Made by a program: the position numbers and the translations under genes. Under the pieces are notes generated by a model. It had not been told where the DNA came from. It saw only the letters and a list, made by a program, of their open reading frames with translations, and ran no database searches. Below, one piece after another: positions 56,901 to 64,000 of a DNA stretch of 64,000 bases; positions within the stretch are counted from its first letter, which is position 1, and every line of letters begins with the position of its first letter. This stretch comes from Mycolicibacterium litorale (GTDB lineage Bacteria; Actinomycetota; Actinomycetes; Mycobacteriales; Mycobacteriaceae), in assembly GCF_010731695.1 (NCBI RefSeq), contig NZ_AP022586.1, positions 5,022,001 to 5,086,000 of the forward strand, read 5' to 3'.

Positions 56901-57998
56901 ATGTCCAGGAGTCCGGAGCCGCGACGGCACGCGACCCTGGCCTCCCTCGCGGCCGAGCTGAAGGTCAGCCGCACCACCATCTCCAATGCGTACAACCGAC
57001 CCGACCAGTTGTCGGCCGAACTGCGTGAGCGCATCTTCACCGCGGCCAAACGGCTCGGCTATCCCGGGCCCGATCCGGTGGCGCGGTCGCTGCGCACCCG
57101 CCGGGCGGGTGCGGTCGGCCTGGTGATCACCGAACCGCTGAACTACTCCTTCAGCGATCCGGCCGCACTCGATTTCGTTGCCGGGCTTGCCGAATCGTGT
57201 GAGGACGCCGGGCAGGGCCTGCTCCTGGTGGCGGTCGGGCCGAATCGCAGTCTGGAGGACGGTTCTGCGGCCGTGCTGGCCGCGGGTGTCGACGGTTTCG
57301 TCGTCTACTCCGCCAGCGACGACGATCCGTACCTGCCGGTGGTGCAGCAGCGGCACCTGCCCGTTGTGGTCGTCGACCAGCCCAAGGATGTTCCCGGCAC
57401 GTCGCGGGTCTGCATCGACGATCGTGCCGCGATGCGCCAGATCGCCGAATACGTTCTGGGGCTGGGCCACCGGGAGATCGGGTTGCTGACGATGCGGCTC
57501 GGTCTCGAGCGGCCCGACGGCAGCAGGCCCACGGTGGCAGACCCGGAACGCCTCCGCACGCCCCACTTCCATGTCCAGCGCGAGCGCATCGCGGGCGTGT
57601 ACGACGCGGTGGCCGCGGCCGGACTCGACGAGCGCGCGGTGACGGTCGTGGAGAGCTACGAGCACCTGCCGACCTCCGGCGGGGCGGCCGCCGAGGTGGC
57701 GCTGGCCGCCAATCCGCGGCTGACGGCGTTGATGTGCACCGCCGACGTGCTCGCGCTGTCGGCGATGGACTATCTGCGCTCGCGCGGGATCTACGTGCCC
57801 GGTCAGATGACGGTCACCGGTTTCGACGGCATCCCCGATGCGGTGCGCCGCGGGCTGACCACCGTGGTGCAGCCCAGCATCGAGAAGGGGCGACGCGCCG
57901 GCCGGTTGCTGCACGAGCCGCCGCGCGACGGGCTGCCGGTCATCGAGGTGCTCGACACCGAACTGCTGCGCGGTCGCACCGCGGGCGCCCCGTCCTGA
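56901..57998 (+). CDS. LacI family transcriptional regulator (Rv3575c type)
   Basis: A 365-residue regulator. The N-terminal LacI helix-turn-helix (TLASLAAELKVSRTTISNAY) is followed by the hinge helix region DPVARSLRTRR. A periplasmic-binding-protein-like sensor domain runs from about 70 to 350, ending VTGFDGIPDAV. The effector and targets are unknown. It corresponds to Rv3575c and marks the return to the conserved gene order after the zinc island. Confidence 0.88.
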   Translation: MSRSPEPRRHATLASLAAELKVSRTTISNAYNRPDQLSAELRERIFTAAKRLGYPGPDPVARSLRTRRAGAVGLVITEPLNYSFSDPAALDFVAGLAESCEDAGQGLLLVAVGPNRSLEDGSAAVLAAGVDGFVVYSASDDDPYLPVVQQRHLPVVVVDQPKDVPGTSRVCIDDRAAMRQIAEYVLGLGHREIGLLTMRLGLERPDGSRPTVADPERLRTPHFHVQRERIAGVYDAVAAAGLDERAVTVVESYEHLPTSGGAAAEVALAANPRLTALMCTADVLALSAMDYLRSRGIYVPGQMTVTGFDGIPDAVRRGLTTVVQPSIEKGRRAGRLLHEPPRDGLPVIEVLDTELLRGRTAGAPS

Positions 57999-58061
57999 CC
58001 TCTCACCCCGTCCGGCGACCGTGCGTGTCTGCACCCGCCACACCGCGGAAACGTCAGCAGT

Positions 58062-59000
58062 TCACGCCCGCTCGGCACGTCGCGAGCGCCACGATTGCAC
58101 CGCCGGCGCCAGCGCGTCAACGAGCATCGGCAGCTGCGGCGCCATCGCCAGACACGCCACCGAGGCGAGTAGCGCCGCCGACTCCGTGACCGCGAGCACC
58201 CGTTCGTCGAGCGCGCGCAGACCGAGCCCGACGGCGGCGGCGTCGTAGGCGGCGTGGCCCTCCGGCCCGACGAGCGCGAGGTCCGATTCCACCGCTCCCA
58301 ACGTGACCAGCTCGAAGTCCGACCAGTATTCGCCGGTCGCGGTGGGAATCATGTTGTGGAACGGCGCATCACCGTGGATCGGCTGGACGTCCACGCCGGG
58401 GAATGCCGCCTCGAACCCCGCCCGGGACGTGAGCACCGGTGCGAGGTGTTCCCAATCCTGCCGCGCGCGCTGTACATCGGCGGCGTCGAGCAGGCCGGGC
58501 TGGTGCTCCAGCTCGGTGAGCGCCGCGGGTATGTAGGTCTCGAACTGCGTGAAGAACCCGAGGCCGCCGCCGTCGTACTCGCGCAGTGCGGCGTGCAGCC
58601 CCGCCGTCGACGCGCACCGCTGCGCCAAGTCCGGCTCGCCGTCGCTCACCGCGTCGAGATACTGCCAGAACGTCATGGAGAAGCCATCGAGCACAACGGG
58701 TTCGCGGGGCACCAGGGGACTCGGCGGCACCACCGGCAGTCCGCGGTCGGTCAGCCAGCCCGCCACCGACAGCTCGGCGCGCTGCTGCGCCGTCTGCCGC
58801 TCGGGGGACGAGCGCACCGATGCGGGCAGCACCGTCGGCACCCGCACCACCACCGGCGACGGCGCCAGATGGACGATCACGGAGAAGACGTCGTAGAGCA
58901 CCCGCGGCTCATCGACGTGCAGGCCGAGGTCTCGACCGGCCGCCGTCGCCGCGGTGACGGCGCGGGCGGTGCGGGCCGCCAGGTCGTCGGAGGTCAGCAT
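58062..59000 (-). CDS. aminoglycoside phosphotransferase-family (APH) kinase-like protein
   Basis: A 312-residue protein with a protein-kinase-like fold of the APH/choline kinase group. The catalytic loop is HGDAPFHN and the metal-binding aspartate is in SDFELVTLG. The N-terminal nucleotide loop is not obvious. The substrate is unknown; such proteins phosphorylate sugars, aminoglycosides or small metabolites. The ATG overlaps the otsB stop (TGATG), so it is co-expressed with trehalose phosphatase. A link to sugar phosphorylation is plausible but unproven. Confidence 0.78.
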   Translation of the reverse strand: MLTSDDLAARTARAVTAATAAGRDLGLHVDEPRVLYDVFSVIVHLAPSPVVVRVPTVLPASVRSSPERQTAQQRAELSVAGWLTDRGLPVVPPSPLVPREPVVLDGFSMTFWQYLDAVSDGEPDLAQRCASTAGLHAALREYDGGGLGFFTQFETYIPAALTELEHQPGLLDAADVQRARQDWEHLAPVLTSRAGFEAAFPGVDVQPIHGDAPFHNMIPTATGEYWSDFELVTLGAVESDLALVGPEGHAAYDAAAVGLGLRALDERVLAVTESAALLASVACLAMAPQLPMLVDALAPAVQSWRSRRAERA

Positions 59001-59764
59001 CAGCGGTGGCGCCGGGCGGCGAGCAGATACTCCAACGCCTCGGCCACGTGCTGCGGTTCGCCCACCCGGTAGGCCGCCGCGGTCTCACCGGGCCCGACCT
59101 TCACCCCGATGTCCCCGTCGCGCATCCGGCGGAACGCCTTCTCGTCGGTCACGTCGTCACCGAGGAACACCACCGCCGACGCGTCGTGCTGATCGCGCAG
59201 GATGTCGACGGCTTGGCCCTTGTCGGTGTGGATGACGGCGAACTCCTTGACCGCCTTGCCGTCGGTGACCTGCGCATCCCACTGCGCCGCAGCCTCGTTG
59301 GCGCGTCGCATCGCCGCCTCACCGTCGGCCGGTGAGGCGTTGCGCACGTGCAGCGCGACGCTGGCGGGCTTCAATTCGACTGTGGCGCCGGGGAACTCCG
59401 CGGCGATGGCGTCGAGGGCGCCTTTGATCTCGACCAGCAGGGCCCGAGCCCGCTCGTCGATCGGCGAGACGAATCCGGTGTCGAACTCCGAACCGTGGCT
59501 GCCGACCAGGTGCACGCGGTCGGACACCCCGGAGAGCTCGCGGAGCACGGCGAGCGCGCGGCCGGAGATGAGCGAGACGGTGGTCGCGGGCAGCGCGGCC
59601 AGTTCCTCGAGGGCGGCGGCGGACGCGGGTAGCGGCCGGGCGTCGGCAGGGTTCGACACGATCGGCGCGAGGGTGCCGTCGTAGTCGCAGGCGATCAGCA
59701 GGCGGGGGAGTCGCGCGGCGCGGTCGAGCGCCCGGCGCAGATCTGTCGGTAAGCCGTCGGCCAC
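59000..59764 (-). CDS. otsB: trehalose-6-phosphate phosphatase OtsB
   Basis: A 254-residue HAD-superfamily phosphatase that releases trehalose from trehalose 6-phosphate. HAD motif 1 is DYDGTLAP, motif 2 is SLISGR, motif 3 includes the Lys of HTDKGQAV, and motif 4 is FLGDDVTDE. The length fits the single-domain catalytic form rather than the longer mycobacterial OtsB2 with its N-terminal extension. It ends three bases from kstR on the same strand and overlaps the phosphotransferase gene. Confidence 0.92.
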   Translation of the reverse strand: MADGLPTDLRRALDRAARLPRLLIACDYDGTLAPIVSNPADARPLPASAAALEELAALPATTVSLISGRALAVLRELSGVSDRVHLVGSHGSEFDTGFVSPIDERARALLVEIKGALDAIAAEFPGATVELKPASVALHVRNASPADGEAAMRRANEAAAQWDAQVTDGKAVKEFAVIHTDKGQAVDILRDQHDASAVVFLGDDVTDEKAFRRMRDGDIGVKVGPGETAAAYRVGEPQHVAEALEYLLAARRHR

Positions 59765-59767
59765 GCG

Positions 59768-60475
59768 TCAGATCTTAGGGCGGTCACCGTCGCCGATGAG
59801 CAGCCGCACCGCCAGATCGAGCCGTTTGCTCACGTCGGTGGCCGAGGCGCGGCGGGTCAGCCACGCCAGCAGGTTCGACAGCCAGACATCGGAGATGACG
59901 CGGGCGATGTGGTACTGGTCCTCGGTGGGTTCGCCGTCGCTCATCGCGCGGGCGAACATCGAATCCATCAGCTTGCCCACGTGATCAACCTCACCGGCCG
60001 CCGACGCGTCGGCGAAGACGAATGCACGCGTCATCGCCTCGGTGAGCAGCGGGTTGCGCTGCATGGCGCGGTTGAGCTTGCCGACCATGAAGTTCAGCCG
60101 CTGATACGGCGTACCGCCCGCGAGTGCCGCCCGGTCGGTCTTGGCGTCGATCCGCTCGAACTCGCGCCCCAGCGCCGACACCAGCAGGTGCACCTTCGAC
60201 GGGAAGTAGCGGTACAGGGTGCCGACGGCGACGTCGGCGCGTTCGGCCACCGCGCGCATCTGCACCGCCTCGTAGCCGCCCTTCGAGGCGATCGCCAGCG
60301 TGGCGTCGAGGATCCGCTTGCGACGTTCCCGCTGTGCCTCGGAGCCGAGTTCGGACTCGGCGAGCACCGCCACGTTCATCACCTCACGTGGCCGTGAGCC
60401 GGAGCCCGTCTCGCGGGATCGCGAGTCGGAACCCGACGACGGGCTGGTGTGTGCTGGCATCGAGGCCTCGGACAT
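59768..60475 (-). CDS. kstR: cholesterol catabolism repressor KstR (TetR family)
   Basis: A 235-residue TetR repressor of steroid degradation genes, released by 3-oxo-cholest-4-en-26-oyl-CoA (established knowledge). The HTH lies in MRAVAERADVAVGTLYRYF. From AVLAESELGSEAQRERRKR onward (about residue 34) it is nearly identical to my memory of M. tuberculosis KstR. The ATG at 60475 follows GAAGGAG and adds a Ser/Gly/Arg-rich head; an ATG at 60379 would give the shorter conventional form. The operator shared with fadE34 lies 142 bases upstream. Confidence 0.94.
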   Translation of the reverse strand: MSEASMPAHTSPSSGSDSRSRETGSGSRPREVMNVAVLAESELGSEAQRERRKRILDATLAIASKGGYEAVQMRAVAERADVAVGTLYRYFPSKVHLLVSALGREFERIDAKTDRAALAGGTPYQRLNFMVGKLNRAMQRNPLLTEAMTRAFVFADASAAGEVDHVGKLMDSMFARAMSDGEPTEDQYHIARVISDVWLSNLLAWLTRRASATDVSKRLDLAVRLLIGDGDRPKI

Positions 60476-60616
60476 GCCGTGTGACGCTCCTTCATCGTGC
60501 GTATCCCCCCAAAACGATACGCATGTCGGGCTCCGTTTTCTCACCTCGGCATCGGCGCGGCAGCGACGTGTCCTGCTGCGATGCCGGTCGACTTGACGGT
60601 TGAACGCTGGCACCAT

Positions 60617-60630
60617 TAGAACACGTTCTA
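60617..60630. promoter_or_regulatory. KstR operator
   Basis: TAGAACACGTTCTA is a perfect 14-base palindrome and fits the KstR consensus TnnAACnnGTTnnA exactly. It covers the position expected for the fadE34 -10, 17 bases after TTGACG (60593-60598), so KstR would block the divergent kstR/fadE34 promoters. Confidence 0.92.
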
Positions 60631-60673
60631 GTGAGGAGTATGAGCCTTCTCACCCAACGCGAGGAGTCCGGAA

Positions 60674-62800
60674 ATGACCCAGTCGCTGCTGTCGGGGTCC
60701 GGCCCCGGCACCGACGAGCAGTTTGCTGCCCGCGAGATGGTGCGCGACTGGGCCGCCGCCTCCCGGGCGGTGGAGGCCGCGCGTGAGGTGGAACAGGGCG
60801 ACTCCGAGGCGTGGCGCCGCGCGTACGCGGGGTTCGCGGAGCTGGGCATTTTCGGCGTCGCGATCCCGGAGGAGCAGGGCGGCGCGGGCGGCACCGTCGA
60901 GGATCTGTGCGCGATGGTCGACGAGGCCGCAGCGGCGATGGTGCCCGGGCCGGTCGCAACCACCGCGCTGGCCACGCTGGTGATCACCGACGAGGCGCTC
61001 CTCGAGGCGTTGGCATCGGGCGCACGCACCGCAGGCGTGACGCTGGCGGCCGACGTGACCGTCGAAGGCGGCACCGCATCCGGGGTGGCGGCGCAGGTGC
61101 TCGGCGCCGAACCGTCCGGGCTGCTGCTGCTCCCCGCCGGGGATGCGGTCGTGCTCGTCGACGCCACCGCCGACGGGGTGACGGTCGAACCGCTGACCGC
61201 GACCGACTTCTCCCGCCCGCTGGCCCGGGTGGTGCTCGACAGCGCCCCCGTCACGACACTCGACCTCAGCGCGGGCCGGCTCGCGGATCTGGCCGCGACG
61301 CTGCTCGCGGCGGAGGCCGCCGGTCTGGCGCGCTGGCAACTGGTCACCGCCACGGACTACGCGAAGGTCCGCGAACAGTTCGGTAAGCCGATCGGCAGCT
61401 TCCAGGCGATCAAGCACATGTGCGCCGAGATGCTGTTGCGCGCCGAACAGGTGTCGGTGACGGCGGCGGACGCGGCCCGCGCCGTGACCGACGGCGACGA
61501 CCGGCAGCTGAGCATCGCGGCGGCGGTCGCAGCCGCCGCGGGTATCGACGCAGCGAAGGCCAACGCCAAGGACTGCATTCAGGTCCTCGGCGGCATCGGC
61601 ATCACCTGGGAACACGACGCACATCTGTATCTGCGGCGCGCATACGGCATTTCGCAGTTCCTCGGCGGCCGCTCGCGGTGGCTGCGCCGCATCGCCGACC
61701 TGACCCAGCAGGGCGTGCGGCGCGAGCTGCGCATCGACCTCGACTCGGTCGACCACCTGCGCCCCGAGATCAGCGCGGCGGTCGCGCAGGTCGCGGCGCT
61801 GCCCGAGGACCAGCGCCAGCCCGCGCTCGCCGAGGCCGGTCTGCTCGCCCCGCACTGGCCGAAGCCGTTCGGCCGCGCGGCGTCCCCGGCCGAACAGCTG
61901 CTGATCGACCAGGAGCTGGCCGAGGCGGGGGTGTCGCGTCCCGACCTCGTCATCGGCTGGTGGGCGGCCCCGACGATCCTCGAACACGGCAGCCCCGAAC
62001 AGATCGAGCAGTTCGTTCCCGCCACCCTGCGCGGTGAGTTGTCCTGGTGCCAGCTGTTCAGTGAGCCGGGCGCGGGTTCGGACCTGGCGGCGCTGCGCAC
62101 CAAAGCCGTTCGCGTCGACGGTGGTTGGAAGCTCACCGGCCAGAAGGTGTGGACCTCGGCGGCGCACAAGGCGCACTGGGGTGTCTGCCTGGCGCGCACG
62201 GATCCGGACGCCCCGAAGCACAAGGGCATCACGTACTTCCTCATCGACATGAAATCGCCGGGCATCGTGATCCGCCCGCTGCGCGAGATCACCGGTGACG
62301 AGCTGTTCAACGAGGTGTTCTTCGACGACGTGTTCGTACCCGACGAGATGGTGGTCGGACAGGTCAACGACGGGTGGCGGCTGGCCCGCACGACGCTCGC
62401 CAACGAGCGGGTCGCGATGGCAGGCGGTACTGCGCTGGGCAATCCGATGGAGGAACTGCTGCGGACGGTGGCCGAACAGGGGCTGGATCCGGCCGACGAG
62501 GACCGGCTGGGACACCTGATCCTGACCGCGCAGGTGGGCTCACTGTTGGATCAGCGCATCGCGCAGAAGGCCGTCGGTGGGCAGGATCCAGGTGCGGAGT
62601 CCAGCGCGCGCAAGCTGATCGGCGTGCGTTACCGGCAGGGCCTGGCGGAGTTCCGGATGGACCTCTCCGAGGGCGCGGGTGCGGTGGTCAACCAGCCGGT
62701 GCACGACTTCCTCAACACCCGCTGCCTGACCATCGCCGGCGGTACCGAGCAGATCCTGCTGACCCTGGCCGGTGAACGGCTGCTGGGGCTGCCGCGGTAG
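60674..62800 (+). CDS. fadE34: acyl-CoA dehydrogenase FadE34 (steroid side chain)
   Basis: A 708-residue protein containing two fused acyl-CoA dehydrogenase units. The first (about 10-340) has weak FAD signatures and ends with VLGGIGITWEHDAHLYLRR. The second (about 370-708) has the FAD/substrate motif CQLFSEPGAGSDLA and TSAAHKAHWGVC, and ends ITIAGGTEQILL-like (LTIAGGTEQILLTLAGERLL). Such fused FadE proteins oxidise bulky steroid-CoA side chains. GAGGAG lies before the ATG. A KstR operator lies upstream. It matches Rv3573c. Confidence 0.93.
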   Translation: MTQSLLSGSGPGTDEQFAAREMVRDWAAASRAVEAAREVEQGDSEAWRRAYAGFAELGIFGVAIPEEQGGAGGTVEDLCAMVDEAAAAMVPGPVATTALATLVITDEALLEALASGARTAGVTLAADVTVEGGTASGVAAQVLGAEPSGLLLLPAGDAVVLVDATADGVTVEPLTATDFSRPLARVVLDSAPVTTLDLSAGRLADLAATLLAAEAAGLARWQLVTATDYAKVREQFGKPIGSFQAIKHMCAEMLLRAEQVSVTAADAARAVTDGDDRQLSIAAAVAAAAGIDAAKANAKDCIQVLGGIGITWEHDAHLYLRRAYGISQFLGGRSRWLRRIADLTQQGVRRELRIDLDSVDHLRPEISAAVAQVAALPEDQRQPALAEAGLLAPHWPKPFGRAASPAEQLLIDQELAEAGVSRPDLVIGWWAAPTILEHGSPEQIEQFVPATLRGELSWCQLFSEPGAGSDLAALRTKAVRVDGGWKLTGQKVWTSAAHKAHWGVCLARTDPDAPKHKGITYFLIDMKSPGIVIRPLREITGDELFNEVFFDDVFVPDEMVVGQVNDGWRLARTTLANERVAMAGGTALGNPMEELLRTVAEQGLDPADEDRLGHLILTAQVGSLLDQRIAQKAVGGQDPGAESSARKLIGVRYRQGLAEFRMDLSEGAGAVVNQPVHDFLNTRCLTIAGGTEQILLTLAGERLLGLPR

Positions 62801-62801
62801 C

Positions 62802-63374
62802 TCAGCCGAAGGTGGTCTGCGCGCAGGCGTCCGGGGTGGTCAGGTTCACCCCGGAGTAGACCACCTGGATGTGACTGCACACGATGAACGCCGCCTTGAC
62901 GGCCGGCTGGCCGGTGGTCCACTCGGTGGGCATCGAACTGCCGTCGATCCGGTAGCGCTCGATCGGCCCGCCACCGAACGAGGTCACCGAGATCTCGACG
63001 TCGCGCAGCGACTTGTACATCTTCGAGAGCACGTTGTTGTGGTTGGCGCCCTTGACTTCTCGCGGAGTCCCTGAGGGGGCGCTGTACTCGGCTTCCTGCC
63101 AGACGTCGCGGTCGTTGCTGCGCAGCGTGATGGTCTGCCGTGACCATGCGTCGCCGGGCAGCCCGGTCGGCCCGCCGGGCGTCAGCAGGTTCGTGCTGGT
63201 GTTGAACGAGCACCGGTTGCCGACGCAGTCCGCGTTGACGTGCATCTCGATCTTGGTGGCCGGGTCGACGGCGATCGAGCTCTGCGCCGAGTTCGACGCG
63301 GCCGCGGCCGTCGCGGGCTGGGGGAGAAGTGCCGTCAGCAATGCCGCCGCACTTACTGCTGCGAGCCGGTTCAT
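62802..63374 (-). CDS. secreted protein of unknown function (Rv3572 type)
   Basis: A 190-residue exported protein. A classical Sec signal peptide (MNRLAAVSAAALLTALLPQP, cleavage after about residue 24, ATA-A) has no lipobox. The mature part is beta-rich with four cysteines that may form disulfides (DCVGNRC, FIVCSHIQ, DACAQTTFG). The family is mycobacterial and of unknown function. It lies between fadE34 and kshB, as Rv3572 does, and ends one base from fadE34. Confidence 0.78.
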   Translation of the reverse strand: MNRLAAVSAAALLTALLPQPATAAAASNSAQSSIAVDPATKIEMHVNADCVGNRCSFNTSTNLLTPGGPTGLPGDAWSRQTITLRSNDRDVWQEAEYSAPSGTPREVKGANHNNVLSKMYKSLRDVEISVTSFGGGPIERYRIDGSSMPTEWTTGQPAVKAAFIVCSHIQVVYSGVNLTTPDACAQTTFG

Positions 63375-63395
63375 CGTGTTGAAGTTAGCCCTTCG

Positions 63396-64000
63396 CTACT
63401 CGTCGTAGGTGACTTCGACCGAATCCGACCGCGGCACCGCCTGGCATCCCAGGATCAGGCCTTCGTCGAGGTCGGACTGTTCGAGGACGTCGTTGATCTC
63501 CATCTCCACCTCGCCGCTGCGCTTGAGCACCGCGCAGGCGCCGCAGTGGCCCTCGCGGCAGGAGAACGGTGCGTCGAGACCCTTGTCCAGCAGCACGTCG
63601 AGCAGTTTGGCGTTGCGCGGCCAGCGCACCTCGTGGGTCTGCCCGTCGAGGGTGACCACCGCGGTGGCCGGGCCCTCGTCGCTGTCGTCCTCCTCGATGA
63701 CGACCGCCGCGAACGGGTCGGACTCCAGCGATTTGAACACCTCGATGTGGATCTTGTCCGCCGCGGTGCCCGCACTGGTCAGCGCCTCTTCGGCGGCGGC
63801 CATGAACGGGCCGGGCCCGCAGATGTAGGCGTCGTGGCCGGTGTAGGGCGCGGCCAGGCCGGCCAGTGCGGCCGCCGACGGCAGGCCCTGCACCGATTCG
63901 AGCCAGTGCACGACGGTGAGCCGGTCGGAGTACTTCGCGCTCAGCTCGCGCAGCGTGCCGGCGAAGATCACGTTGGACTCGTCGCGGTTGGCGTAGACCA
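63396..64000 (-). CDS. kshB: 3-ketosteroid-9-alpha-hydroxylase reductase subunit KshB, C-terminal part
   Basis: This is the C-terminal part, about 201 residues, of the reductase that passes electrons from NADH to the oxygenase KshA in steroid ring opening. The gene begins beyond the window. The NAD domain end YICGPGPFM is visible. The C-terminal plant-type [2Fe-2S] ferredoxin domain has CREGHCGAC, with a further cysteine about 29 residues later in LILGCQAVP. The visible part starts VYANRDESNVIFAG, typical of this reductase family. It matches Rv3571. Confidence 0.92.
   Translation of the reverse strand, partial: VYANRDESNVIFAGTLRELSAKYSDRLTVVHWLESVQGLPSAAALAGLAAPYTGHDAYICGPGPFMAAAEEALTSAGTAADKIHIEVFKSLESDPFAAVVIEEDDSDEGPATAVVTLDGQTHEVRWPRNAKLLDVLLDKGLDAPFSCREGHCGACAVLKRSGEVEMEINDVLEQSDLDEGLILGCQAVPRSDSVEVTYDE

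Overview
The window is high-GC DNA from a fast-growing Mycobacterium (Mycolicibacterium type). Genus-level markers are Lsr2, ClpC1, KstR, MhuD, CarD, DisA next to RadA, and the lipoproteins LpqF, LpqE and LpqG. From memory of M. tuberculosis H37Rv, most of the order follows Rv3627c (dacB) to Rv3571 (kshB), with species-specific blocks inserted. I see no insertion sequence, prophage, CRISPR array, tRNA or rRNA gene. Coding density is very high, and many neighbours overlap by ATGA, GTGA or TGATG.

Layout. Positions 1-3129: end of dacB, a zinc metalloprotease, tilS and hpt. Positions 3135-7010 (minus): lpqG, then an ephA / flavin-dependent oxidoreductase / alcohol dehydrogenase cassette. Positions 7220-17017: ftsH, the folate genes folE-folP-folB-folK, two membrane proteins, and the pantothenate/CoA genes (a DUF2520 protein, panC, panD, coaX), closed by a strong hairpin. 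Positions 17071-23261: a PLP amino-acid deaminase, lysS, lsr2 and clpC1. Positions 23365-25081: a cobalamin riboswitch leading to cbtB, cbtA and an unusual histidine phosphatase. Positions 25092-36382: lpqF, mhuD, a hydrolase, a GlxA-type regulator, a GAF-GGDEF-EAL protein, mutY, a carbonic anhydrase, disA, radA and lpqE. Positions 36714-40778: carD, ispD, ispF, cysS and rlmB.

The most distinctive region is 40857-56870, which looks like a zinc-starvation island. It holds cysteine-free ribosomal proteins (L31, L28, L33, S14, S18), a CobW-type GTPase of the ribosome-hibernation MRF family, a complete AztABCD-type zinc importer, a second zinc importer (znuA-znuC-znuB), an ArsR regulator with a divergent MFS exporter, pxpA, bluB and a rhodanese. 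Palindromes resembling mycobacterial Zur boxes lie in three key intergenic regions. The AztB permease is fused in frame to an AztD-like beta-propeller, with a lipoprotein-like signal kept at the junction. I regard this as the most novel observation.

Positions 56901-64000 return to the conserved order: a LacI regulator, then an inserted phosphotransferase and otsB, then the steroid catabolism genes kstR, fadE34 and kshB, with a perfect KstR operator between kstR and fadE34. Many genes have a TANNNT -10 element 6-8 bases before the start codon, as expected for leaderless mycobacterial mRNAs.
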